DNA of 64,000 nucleotides from Euborellia annulipes (lineage: Eukaryota > Arthropoda > Insecta > Dermaptera > Anisolabididae), in contig JAKCPI010003119.1 of assembly GCA_023213315.1 (NCBI GenBank), forward strand, positions 1-64,000. Reading direction: 5' to 3'. Position 1 is the first letter of the stretch; each line of letters starts with the position of its first letter. The translations under genes were made by a program, and so were the position numbers. The notes under the pieces were generated by a model. The model saw nothing but the letters and a program-made list of their open reading frames with translations, made no database searches and was not told the DNA's origin. Shown here piece by piece: positions 53,421-64,000 of this stretch.

Positions 53421-55510
53421 TAATTCTAAAAATTCGGTGCATTAATATGATAAGCTAGTCTATTCCTTATATGACCTAATATTTTTCACCCTATCTAATC
53501 ATCGAATATAATATATTTAATATCTATTTGATAATGTTTTGGGTGCAACAATAATACTTTTTGAGAGGTGGGCTTGAGATGAATATCTACTAATTAGAAC
53601 TCGTTTTTTAATGAGGATCTGACTCTGTACCTATCTCATTTTCTCGAGTCATTTTTGATAATGAAAAATAATAATAATAATATGATCAAAATATTTTACT
53701 ATAAAAAACTCTATCATAGCAAGAAACAATCCGAGATGATAAATATTTATACCTAAATGGGTTGGCCTGATCACAGCTTTAAAGATACTTTAAATGATTA
53801 CAATTAATCTCAATTCCAGAGACAAATTATCATCAGCAGCGAGATATACGGGTCATTTGAACATTTCCCCTTAGATTAGAGAGAGAAGGAATTATGATCA
53901 TTAAAATATAATATAATAATACTATTAGCATGGATTAAAGGATTTTTGAGAATGAAAAAAGCATAGTAATTGTTAATTTGATTAAATCACACGTTAGTAA
54001 ATCAATTAATTAAATTAATTTCATTATATTTGATTTATTTTTGTGTAAATTTATATGGTAAATCAGAAACCTCACTATAAATTAACCTAAATTATTTAAA
54101 GTAGCCAATGGCTTTTGCTATTTCCTCATAAGACTAAATTACTTATTTGAAAAATAATTTATTTTGAGTCCTGGTTCCCTCTTGGACCAGTAAAATTTTT
54201 TTGATTTGTTAGTTGGGAATAAATACCATGTAGATATAAAGATGTCAGGGCAAAGATAATTTCATTAAGATATTGCTAAACAACTGTCAACGTAACTAAC
54301 AAATCTGTGGTGCTTGAAACGTTGACAAAATATTTTATTTTTTTACCTCTGGCTCAGGTTCCTCACCTTTCTCTATAATAATCCAGCCATCAACATCCAA
54401 CCATTTTTATTATTATTCTAACAAAATCTTATGAAATTAAAAAATGCTAAATATTTTGCAAAAACAATTCATAATAAACTTTTATTTTCTTCGCTACCTG
54501 ACGTTTTGTATACAGTTTCATCAAACAAAAACAAAAAAATGGCGAAGCCTGAAACATATATTTATTTTCTTGCATTGGGAGTTTTATTTCGTTAGAAACT
54601 ACCCTCCTGGCTGACATCCTCTCTTCTCATCTGCTCACAGCCACCTTTCACATTGTCACCCACAATAAAAAAAAAGATTTTTATTATTATTTAAGGTCTT
54701 TTTTTGGCATATATTATTTATTTTTATTTGATAGCCCTTTTCTCATATTTCATAACAAAATAATTGTTTAAATACCAATCGAAATTCCTAAATAAATTTT
54801 TATCTCCATCAAATCTCCAATCTCATCCATTTTCCATACGAAAGTTAAATATCAGAATTTTTACTTTATTTACCATAAAAACAGAGTTTAACTTTTTCAT
54901 AACTTTCTATCAATTTTTTTCTTTCCTTGTACAAACTCTATAAATAAACATTTTTTTTTATCATCTTTCTTCTAGAACTATTTTTCACTTTTCTCTAAGT
55001 CAGATTTGTCACTATTTGTTTTTATACTATACGTAGTCTATATAAAAGATTGTCATTTCTTGGCAGACCGACTTAAAATTCTCTCTCTCAAGTTTAGAAT
55101 TTTTTATCATTTAATATTTGTTAAATAAATAAATAAATGAAAATTTGATTAATAATGTATGAAGTTATAAATATATAATTTGATTTTCAATGTCATTTAA
55201 ATGGGAGTATATTGAATGTGAGTGATATGAATGGTGGAATTCTCCCTGGATGAGTTCTTTTGAATATCCAAACTCTCTTTAGGGAATTTAATCCCAGGGT
55301 GAGCAGAGAAATGCATTCAAAATCCGATTCATATTTGAAAATATTTTATCTTCATATAAAAAGCTGCAGGCGTCCTTTTTGAAAAAAATAACTTAGTCTT
55401 ATCTATTAATAATTTTTGCAATTTTTTTTAACTCTAATATCTCCAGCTTTAGAATAAATTAAAAAAAAAACTCAGTCTATATTATTTAAATTTTAATATA
55501 ACCTGGATGT
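53421..55510. other. Upstream intron DNA, no gene seen
   Basis: AT-rich. A single palindrome arm lies at about 54265-54395 (TTGAAACGTTGACAA, AATCCAGCCATCAACA) and another fragment at 54480-54600. No Ig exon found. Confidence 0.45.
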
Positions 55511-55525
55511 ATGGATATATTGATT

Positions 55526-55820
55526 TTTACTTTCTCTTACCCCTATATATGTTAATATATAGAGAGAGAATGTATTGGATTCATGTCAAAAATTCGATGT
55601 CGAGATTTTGATAGATATACATGTTTTGAGATCCCCTGAATTCAAAAAATTGGTTTTTGAAGCATGGTCACTCTGTGTGTGTGTGTGTGAACAAAATATC
55701 TCAAGAACGAAAAGAGCTAGGAGGTTGAAATTTTATATTTAAGTTAGACATGTATATCGGTGGAATCTAAATATATGTCGACGCAAAAAATCTGGTGCGA
55801 CCAGTCACACCAGATTTCTA
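55526..55820. repeat. R1 copy
   Basis: Runs from TTTTACTTTCTCTTACC through AAAAATTCGATGTCGAGATT to AAATCTGGTGCGACCAGTCA. Confidence 0.65.
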
Positions 55821-56339
55821 ATATAAGGACAATTTTTTTTGTGTTAATTCTCAATAATTTCGCTCGAGAAGGATAAATTCGCACATGACGGTGGGAAGTT
55901 AGATAATTTTTTCTCACCACGTTGGATTGAAACTAAGATATAAGTTCTTGAATTAATCCTCTTCACTTCTCTTCAAATCAAGACAAAAGATTTAAAAATT
56001 CATTTCTTACTTTCTACGTTTTTTTCTTAAAGACATTATAATGTAGTGAAAAAATAATAAAGCTTGAAGATAGTTGAATCTTTAACTCGGAGTTTTGTGA
56101 GAAATAATAAATAACTACTACAAATTTCATTTAAGTCAAATAGTGGAAAGTGGCTGTTGCTGATATGAAAAATAGGGGTGAGGATGCAGCCAATTAATTG
56201 ACAGCATTTTCAATTTGGCAGGGTTGATCCCGGCCGAAATGTTCCAATAAAGAAAGCTTAATTACTAAATAGAGGCTCAATTAATTAGCGGCATCCTTTT
56301 CCCAATTCAACATTTTATCTAAAGGAGGATACACACGTA

Positions 56340-57195
56340 ACTGCAAACTGGACAAGCATGCATGTGCAATCTTTTTGTACCAGCATGCACACATTCCTTT
56401 CGGCACCACACGGCACAAGCATGCTTGTGCAAGAAACAGCTTATGCCGAAAATTAACCCTCGTAAGGTTATTTATCCGCAAGAAATACTCAATTGCTTTA
56501 AACAGGGACACAATACATATTAATATTTAAATTGATCCGGCGCCGCCTCGGCGGGCGGCGCTAGCGGGGCTACGCCCCCGGACCCCCAGCCGCTGGCTGG
56601 CCCGCCTGCGGCGGACCCTCGCCTTTTCTTAATTATAAAAAGAAAATTATTATAATATTACTACGTATTCCAATCCAGTGCCTGCTTGAGGATTTGTTTA
56701 CATTCATGGAATACACAAATGAAAAGAATACAAAAATATTCCTCTGTACATTTCCTATGGGAGAAATCGTAACTTTAGGAATTAATAACTCAAAAAGTTA
56801 TAGGAATTTCGGGACCCGAGTATTTTTCCGGGACTCTCCATAACCTCCTCTATAAAACTGAAAAATTTCGTTTCAAAATTCCAACGGGAAGTTGGTCAAA
56901 CAGAGCGTGACAGACGGACAGACAGACGGACGGACGGACTGACTGACGGACACTCCGCAATTATTATATATAGAAATTTTAACTGAATTAATATATGTAT
57001 ATTAAATAAATATCAAATGTCAAGACGTCTATAAAATGGCGAACGTGTCTATAAAGAGTTTTGCTTGAGGAAATATGCTTGTGCATGATTAAAATTCAAA
57101 TGAGCATCAAGCGGCTTGCACAATTAAAATGCTTCCGCGAAATTCTCCTACAAAGCTTGTACAAAAAGATTGCACATGCTTGCTTGTCACCGTTT
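56340..57195. repeat. Inverted repeat around a G/C-rich Helitron-like piece
   Basis: GCATGTGCAATCTTTTTGTA near 56357 and its inverse near 57160. The interior has a GC-rich block 56540-56630 (GGCGCCGCCTCGGCGGGCGG) and a GACGGACGGACGGAC microsatellite. Incidental ORFs only. Confidence 0.5.
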
Positions 57196-57199
57196 TTAA

Positions 57200-57800
57200 G
57201 AAAACATATTTTTATTTAATATATTCAATATGTGAAATTAAAAACACTAGGTCATAAATTTCAACATTTTTAATAAATTCTTTAAACTTATGACTGGTGT
57301 TTTTAATTTGTTCTACTATATACTAGGTACATAATGGTTAAACTAGAGCTTAGGTTACTACAGTATAAGTTGCTACGAAAATTTTAATAGAGATTATCAC
57401 AATAAAATCTCATTTTTAGAGGTTTTAATTAATGATATTTATTTCCATCAAAACTTATTCCTGAGAGGTTGAAACCTCCTGAGTCTAGTTACCGAGATAA
57501 TTTGAGGGCGAGTGGTCCTGATCAACCGGAGATCGATGGTTAAAAGAGAAGCCCTTCAAGAAGGGTCTGTAACGTTCGTTAATCAGACTAACCGACTCCA
57601 GGGGACGATCCGTTATTCCCTGTCAATCTGCTACCCCACGCCTCAAGCTCTTAACATTAAATTCTAATCTCGCTAATAACAACCCCCATGATTGGATTGT
57701 AGTCATCTTTTATAATGGCTTTTGGTGAATTTTTATTTTTTATTGACATTGGCATTTTATTCTCAAATACATGTAGTATATAATAATTGAGTTTATTTTC
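57200..57800. other. Upstream intron DNA, no gene seen
   Basis: 57480-57650 is unique, less AT-rich sequence with no splice-supported ORF. Confidence 0.4.
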
Positions 57801-57807
57801 CATTCTT

Positions 57808-58475
57808 TCTTTTACTTTCTCTTACCTATGTATATATGTAATATATATATAGAGAGAAAGTATTGGATTCATGTCAAAAATTCGATGTCGAGATTTTGAT
57901 GGATCTTCACGTTTTGAGGTCCCCTGAATCCAAAAAAAGTGGTTTTCGCGACATGGTCTGTCTGGGGGGTGGGTGGGTGTGTGTTCAATTTTAAGCATGA
58001 AGGAATTGAGCTACGAGGTTGAAATTTTATATTTAAGCTAAACACCCCCGGGACCGGAAAAATAAGCTTTTAATCAAAATCGGCCAAAGAGTACTAGTAC
58101 TTTACTGATGTACTTTTTCAGTTTTTTCGATTTTCTCAAAATTTGCTCCAACGATTTTTTTTTAAATTCAAAAATCAATTATTTTTTAGATGCTCTTTAA
58201 AATGTATATTCTCATTTTGCAATTGAAATCTTCTGAAGACCATTTTACTCTTGTATTTCATAGGGAAGATAGGAGAAATGGTTGCCATGGTAACAAAATA
58301 TAAATATTTTCCCATACTTATAAATTTTACATCTGAAGTCAAATGTTCCGTACTGTCATGTCGGGAACTAAATATATGTCGACACAAAAAATCTGGTGTG
58401 ACAAGCACAGAACACAACTTTCGATTACCGAAGGTAAGAGAAAGTTGTGTGCTGTGCGCCAGTCACCCCAGATTT
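57808..58475. repeat. R1 long copy
   Basis: The most complete R1: TTTTACTTTCTCTTACC, ATTCGATGTCGAGATTTTGA, AATTGAGCTACGAGG, CAAAATCGGCCAAAGAGTAC, AATCAATTATTTTTTAGATG, GGTTGCCATGGTAACAAAAT, AAATCTGGTGTGAC and a GGTAAGAGAAAGTTGTGTGC end. Confidence 0.7.
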
Positions 58476-58477
58476 TT

Positions 58478-58737
58478 TTTAAAACACTCACATTTTTTTC
58501 TCATTCACACTCACACTCACACACACATAGACACAGTCTTTTCGGCAACTCAGACCATATAAGACTTTATACGATAACCTATATAATTAATATACATATT
58601 GGGGATCCAGGCATTCTTATTTAAACCATTTGGTATCCGAATGGCTTAAATAAAATCATCTGACTGCCTGGGGTCCGAACCCGCGAGTCTAGGTATATGA
58701 GGCTAGCACGCTAACCCATACACCAAGCCCGAGGGCA
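58478..58737 (-). repeat. tRNA-derived SINE-A, full copy
   Basis: Minus-strand head GCCCTCGGGCTTGGTGTATG with GGGTTCGGACCCCAGG, the SINE-A body and a GTGTGTGAGTGTGAG tail, inserted right after an R1 copy. Confidence 0.75.
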
Positions 58738-58845
58738 ATTATTTTCTATTATTTATGTTTTAAATGAAACACAATAAGCTTGGCAATACTGAAGATTTTT
58801 GATCATTTTTATTAGTTTTTTTAAAGTACAAATGATAATCAGATC

Positions 58846-59221
58846 TATTCTCTAAGCAAAAACGTTAACTTTTATTTCTCCAAGTAAGAACGTTAATTTT
58901 TAACATCTGTAAACAACATTAATTAATTCTAACACTTCGTTGCCTCAAATAGCCATTCTGTAAGCAAAAATTTTAAAGCCAAAGCGTTAATTAAAGGCAT
59001 GCCTTTAATATTTTAACGCCGTATTTAAAATAAAAATGGCGTCCTTAACCTAAAAAGTATGGTTATGATTTTGATAGTTTTGAAATAAAAGCAACATGTT
59101 AACGTCGCTGTTAAAACTTTGTTTAGAGAATAGCATTTTTTAACGCTGATTGTTTTTACATTAGTTTTTAACACCCATTTGTTGATTTTAAATTTTAACG
59201 TCTGATTTTACAGAATAGACA
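58846..59221. repeat. Element with many inverted subterminal repeats
   Basis: Repeated ATTCTCTAAGC/GTTTAGAGAATAG, ATTCTGTAA/TTACAGAAT and AACGTTAA-type units in both orientations. TIR-like, class unknown, non-coding. Confidence 0.45.
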
Positions 59222-59229
59222 TGATTAGG

Positions 59230-61030
59230 CTATAACTATTGAGAAGAAGAAGAGTAAACTTAGAGGGATTCTCTTGTTGCATTTTTTGAAAATAACTAAA
59301 TTAAATAACTCTTTATTTAAATGGTTCTATTAAAAGTATTTGTCAAATTTCATTAGGATAGAGCCCACATGTTTCGATATTTTACCAAGTTTAATTATTA
59401 AGAACTTATTGCACTAGGGAAACATTAAAAAAGTTTTAATCTCATTATACGAATTAAAGCAACTGAGTATATATCAAATTTATTTGAGACCCGGCGTCTA
59501 CCCAAGGGGCCCATGCCCCTTCTTCGTCCAGCCTAATCATCGGGCAAATAATATGCAATAAGCAAAGTTAAATACAAAACTAGAACAAAAAATATATTTT
59601 ATTATGATTTATACTCTATTTGAGTTTAGAATAACCAAATAAAAATTATTTTATCTCTATATCAATATTAAACAATACTTTCTCTCTCTATATACGTATT
59701 TCATATATAGGGTAAGAGAAAGTAAAAAAGAATCTAGTAGACTATAAACTAGAGATTTGCATTGAATATGAAAAACATAGACCATTTAGACCCTATTCAT
59801 ATTTATTTCAAATTCATATTTATTTCAAATAATTGGTAGCCAATTCAAATGAAATAAATTTTTCTCCCTTGGGTTGGGAAGCGAATCCGGGACGCTAGGC
59901 ACGAGAAGCAAATGTCTTCTCTCTGAGCCACGGGTCACGGGAGTGGAATTTGTTAAAATAAAGTTTTTTTGCCTTTTCGGCATCTTAGGCCATTTAGTAC
60001 AAGCTTCCCCCCTGAAACTGCCCTCCTGAGCTTGCCAGTATAAAGGAAAATAATTTTACCAAAAAAAATCAAATAAAGAAATGGTGGAATTCATATTTTG
60101 TCCCACAGTCAAAAATTATTGATCATCTAGAAAACAATAATTCATTCATTGTTCGTAAAAAAAAATTTCATTAGTTAAGATTTATTTACATATTACTACG
60201 TAAACTCATTTTATGGTGTGATTTATTTTATTTTGTTATGCCAAAGACAATAAGCAGTGGCACATGCCATTAAAAGAATTCGTCAATTACAAGTCGTCTG
60301 TTTAGCCTTCAAGCTATTATTCTTGTTGATTAACCGATAACGCAGACACCAATATAAACAAGCCCGGCCGATTGCGTTCCGTTTTGATTAAAAGTGACGC
60401 CAATGGAAATGCATGGGAGGGACGGACTTTCCATCAAGCAAACGTGATGTCATTTCCATTTTTTATTTTATTTTTTTTTTTTGTCAATTTTATACGTCAT
60501 TCGTGTGCTCGTTGCGGAGGTGGGGCTTTATAAAAATTGCCCTCTCTCTTTTTTTCTCTCTCTCTTTCTCTCCCTCTTTTCTAAACTAAAAGGCTATTCT
60601 CTAAAAAGAGGTTGAGAGCCATGCGATTTTCATTTTACATTAAGCTATATGATTATTGCCCCTGAACAAATAAACTAAACCTATTCCCTTAAAATGTTAG
60701 TAAACCGGTTCTCCAAATTATAATTTACAAATGAAACATTTAACATACAAATTCTTTATTTAATAAAAATAGGCTTATCTCTTTAAAGTAAACATTTTGT
60801 TATGTATTTCTCAAAGTTATCAAAAGGCAAAAATCTTATTTCTTCCCCATTTTTAACAAGACTGTGAGTGTTTCTCATTAGCGAAGCCAAACATCCCATG
60901 ACCCCCGGGAATCAAACCCAGGATCTCCAGCCTTTCCGGGGCATAGGCGTGCTGTCTATTGGCCACCGGACCCTAGACCTACACCAATAAAACTCCAATA
61001 AAACCAATAAAATATAATCATATTCCCCAT
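59230..61030. other. Upstream intron DNA with SINE heads, no gene seen
   Basis: A tRNA-like SINE at about 59870-60000 (minus) and another at about 60890-60985 (minus, GATCCTGGGTTTGATTCCCG). 60330-60600 is less AT-rich, with CTTTATAAAAAT before a long CT tract; promoter-like but unsupported. Confidence 0.4.
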
Positions 61031-61033
61031 TTT

Positions 61034-61685
61034 TACTTTCTCTTACCTCTAAATATGTTAATTTATGGAGAGAAAGTATTGGATTCATGTCAAAAATTCG
61101 ATGTCGAGATTTTGATTGATATACACGTTTTGTGGTCCCCTGAATCCAAAAAAGTCATGGCCTGTCTGTGGGTGGGTGGGTGTGTGTTTTTAAGCATGAA
61201 GGAATTGAACTATGAGGCCGAAATGTTATATTTAAGTTAAACACCCCATGGGCGTAGCCAGGGAGAGGCAGGGGCGCCTTTGCCCCCCCTGGCTTGTCCT
61301 AAAAAAAAAAAAATATATATGGGCCTATATATATTTTTCTCATTGGGAGTTTTTTTTTAACGCCCCAATCCACTACATTAATTTAATTTTTTTTTTTATT
61401 TAAATAAATAATTAATAATCTATGTATATATTAATTGCAAACCCCCCCTCTCGCTCAAACGTTGGGTTGGCCCCCCTAACAAGATGTCTGGCTACGCCCA
61501 TGAAACACCCCCCGGGACCGTGAAAATAAGCTATTAATCAAAATCGGCCAAAGAGTACTAGTACTTTACTGATGTACTTTTACACTTTTTTTCGATTTCT
61601 CAAAATTCGCTCTAACGATTTTGATTTAAATTCAAAAATCAATTATTTTTTAGATGCACATATATAGAAATAAGAGAAAGTAAAA
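61034..61685. repeat. R1 copy split by a hAT-like MITE
   Basis: R1 from TTTACTTTCTCTTACC to AAGAGAAAGTAAAA, interrupted at 61247-61502. Removing the insertion leaves an R1 of about 390 bp. Confidence 0.7.
61247..61502. mobile_element. hAT-like MITE inside R1
   Basis: Ends CATGGGCGTAGCCAGGGAG and CTGGCTACGCCCATG, exact 8-bp duplication AAACACCC at 61239-61246 and 61503-61510. 256 bp, sister to 31804-32059. Confidence 0.86.
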
Positions 61686-61689
61686 ATAT

Positions 61690-62980
61690 TTCATTTCAAT
61701 CAGGAATTTTTTATTTTTGCATTATATTTTGCATCCCTCCCCAAACTAACTCCCCTAATAAAACAAAAGATAAAACAAAACATTTTTTAATCGTTCTTAA
61801 ACTATTTTTCCAAGACAATTGTGCCACCAAACCAAAGTTTATACTTGTCAGCTCTTGCTCTCTTTATTGAAAAGGTTAACTGAGTTCACCTCTCTTCTTT
61901 TTTTCGGATCGAGAGTAAATAAGGAATGAGCTTAAAAGGTGCAAAGTCAGAGACTAAAGTTTATGTGCTTTGTTACTTTATGTAATTATTTAAAGCAATA
62001 AATCAGAGAAAAACAATAAATACATCGGAAAAAAAAATTCATTAAATTGCATCAATAAATTTTCTTAATCAAATTATTTATAAATAATACTCTTAAATTT
62101 AATTTGTTGATCATATACATAGTCTAGATATGAAACAAAAATAAACAAAAATATTGAATTTCTGTTGCTATTTTACCTTTATTTAAACAAGGGTGTTGCG
62201 TTGAAAGAGTTTCTCTCTTTCCCATCATCTTTAAATGATAAATAAACTCACTCTGATAATTGATGATGTTTATTTGACATTCCTATCTCAATGCTCATTT
62301 TCTCTTTCTCTCTCTTTTCACAACACAACTTTTTATTTTTTTGATATATGCCATTCAAATAGCTTTTTCCAAATTTACTCGAAGATTATCAATAAGCAGC
62401 CATGTCGGGAGAGGGGGGGGGGGGCTTCCTCCCCTAAATGGTTTCATTTTCAAAATTATAAATTTTTTGTTTATTTGATATGTGTAAAATTTGAACTCTG
62501 TCCATCACTGAGACGTTACCCCAACGTTGTTCACTCTTTAAATTAATATCATTGAATAAAATTATAATAACCCCCCTCCCCTCCGAAAAAAATTTTGCCT
62601 AAGGGCTCTTTTCAGTTTATTTAAGTCTATGATCTCTAGCAGTGTATACGGAAGTTTTATCTCTTTCATTGATCATTAAAAATAACTTTTTATCATTACA
62701 CATGTGCTCGGCACGTGTGTAATTGATATTGATATATATTGATAGTGCTGCTTCTCGTCACAACAAGCACCATTTATTGGAATTTGTTTCATTTTCTGTC
62801 GTCATAAAAACTACAGTACTTTTGCATCATCCTGTTTTTGAAGATGTGTGATAATATACAGAAATATCAATTAAGTTTTGTGAATTCTTCGGATCAGGCT
62901 CAAAATTTTACACGTTACTTCTCTCTACTTTGGTAGGGAGTGGGTAAACAAGTAAAAATAATTTTATCACTCAACCCTTT
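61690..62980. other. Upstream intron DNA, no gene seen
   Basis: AT-rich. A G/C-run MITE-like remnant lies at about 62400-62610. Confidence 0.4.
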
Positions 62981-62984
62981 TGAA

Positions 62985-63338
62985 TTTTAATCCAAACTTT
63001 GGAAATTTTGAGAAAATCGAAAAAAAAAAACAGAAAACGTACATCAATAATTCACTAGTACTCTTTGGCCGATTTTGATCAAAAGCTTATTTTCACACCT
63101 CAGGAGGTAATCGAACATAAATATAAAATTTTGAACTCATAGCTCAATTTCATGCTTAAAATTGAACACAGACAGACAGACAGATAGACAATGTCACGAA
63201 AACCACTTTTTTGGACTCAGGGACCTCAAAACGTGTATATTCATCAAATTTCGACACAGAATTTTTGACTTGAATCCAATACTTTCTCTATATACTGTAT
63301 TAACATATATAGAGAGAGATAAGAGAAAGTAAAAACAA
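62985..63338. repeat. R1 copy, reverse orientation
   Basis: R1 blocks in reverse order: GAGAAAATCGAAAAA, AACGTGTATATTCATCAAAT, and the AAGAGAAAGTAAAAAC end. Confidence 0.65.
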
Positions 63339-63344
63339 ACAAAA

Positions 63345-64000
63345 ACAATCAAAAGAATTTTCAATAAACTACATAGAAACACCAAAAATAAGAAAATGTA
63401 TTTTGTTTTATTTCAAAAATTACAAAAATTAAAATTTTATTTAAATAGAGGAAAGTTTAGAATTTTTTAATCTCGCCATCTCTTCTCTTCTCTTCTTCCG
63501 CTTTCAAATTGATTTTCTGTTTACTTCTTGTTTACTTGTATACGTCAGTCACTATATTTAATATTTACACTTTTTACATTGAATTGTAAAGAGTAAGTTG
63601 AGAAAATTTCTATATAGCCAAGTGAGTTTTAAAACTTTAGTAAAAAGTTAAATATTTATTATTCATTGCCTCGAATATGTCATTTCATTCTAAAAAAAAA
63701 AGTAATCTCTGTGCTAATGCTCTTCACCCACGCATCTCCTGTCGAAAAACTTCTCCTATAGATCACTTTTAAAATTTGATTTAAAAAAAAGCCTGATTCG
63801 AAATTTCAATTTTATTTTCTACCTAAAGGAGTCTTATAATCAACATGATGGTATTTATTATAATACAAGTCTCTTTATATATATAGAGATAAGAGATCAT
63901 AATTATTTATATAATTCTCCTCTTTGATATTATTTTTTAGAATTCCTATAAAAGAACAAATATGGGTGATTCTTTTACAAACCGAACACTTTCTGACCGA
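63345..64000. other. Window end, no gene seen
   Basis: AT-rich, with no Ig exon on the minus strand; the next Dscam2 exon upstream (Ig4) must lie outside. Confidence 0.4.

Noticed and set aside
60330..60600. TATA-like promoter for a plus-strand gene
   Set aside because: A lone CTTTATAAAAAT before a CT microsatellite with no downstream exon found.

Overview
The window is eukaryotic and almost certainly arthropod. It is AT-rich and has long introns packed with transposable elements. The only long conserved coding matter is a set of immunoglobulin (Ig) half-domain exons on the minus strand. In the minus-strand reading direction (high to low coordinates) they encode Ig5, Ig6, two alternative versions of Ig7, Ig8 and Ig9 of a Down syndrome cell adhesion molecule. 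Diagnostic blocks such as GLPYIRL, GYPIEEIRWERG, VPPRW, HCQAQGVPTP, YLCQATNGIG and GDKPINVIW, plus the tandem pair of Ig7 exons, match arthropod Dscam2 rather than the hypervariable Dscam1. The N-terminal Ig1-4 exons lie beyond 64000. The FNIII, transmembrane and cytoplasmic exons lie before position 1.

Layout, in gene order: Ig5a (52750-52606), a 12.8 kb intron, Ig5b (39761-39610), a 28 kb intron, Ig6a (11536-11426), Ig6b (10555-10394), a 6 kb intron, Ig7A (4423-4136), a 154-nt intron, Ig7B (3981-3699), Ig8a (2883-2764), Ig8b (1361-1188), Ig9a (670-520), a 63-nt intron, Ig9b (456-308). All reading phases agree across junctions. Ig7A and Ig7B share entry and exit phase, so either can join Ig6 to Ig8. 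Ig7B carries a one-base frameshift in a six-C run, either an assembly error or a damaged exon.

On the opposite strand, inside the 28 kb intron, lies a small AMPK beta-like gene (13009-14905). Two clear exons encode the C-terminal alpha/gamma-binding domain. A possible first exon is phase-compatible and would give a 102-residue protein with no glycogen-binding module. A few other plus-strand, splice-flanked open segments (24705, 26386, 31452, 32189) may belong to another nested gene that I do not recognise.

The rest is repeat: hAT-like MITEs with exact 8-bp target duplications; TTAA and TAA/TA-flanked MITEs; two inverted copies of one Helitron and a third, short Helitron; tRNA-derived SINEs of several families; one abundant unclassified repeat; and many long palindromes, several with hammerhead-ribozyme-like cores in both arms, as known from Penelope-like element ends. 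Long G, C and A runs near 20080-20335 and 35660 are assembly-risk zones. No rRNA gene, functional tRNA gene, CRISPR array or bacterial feature was seen.
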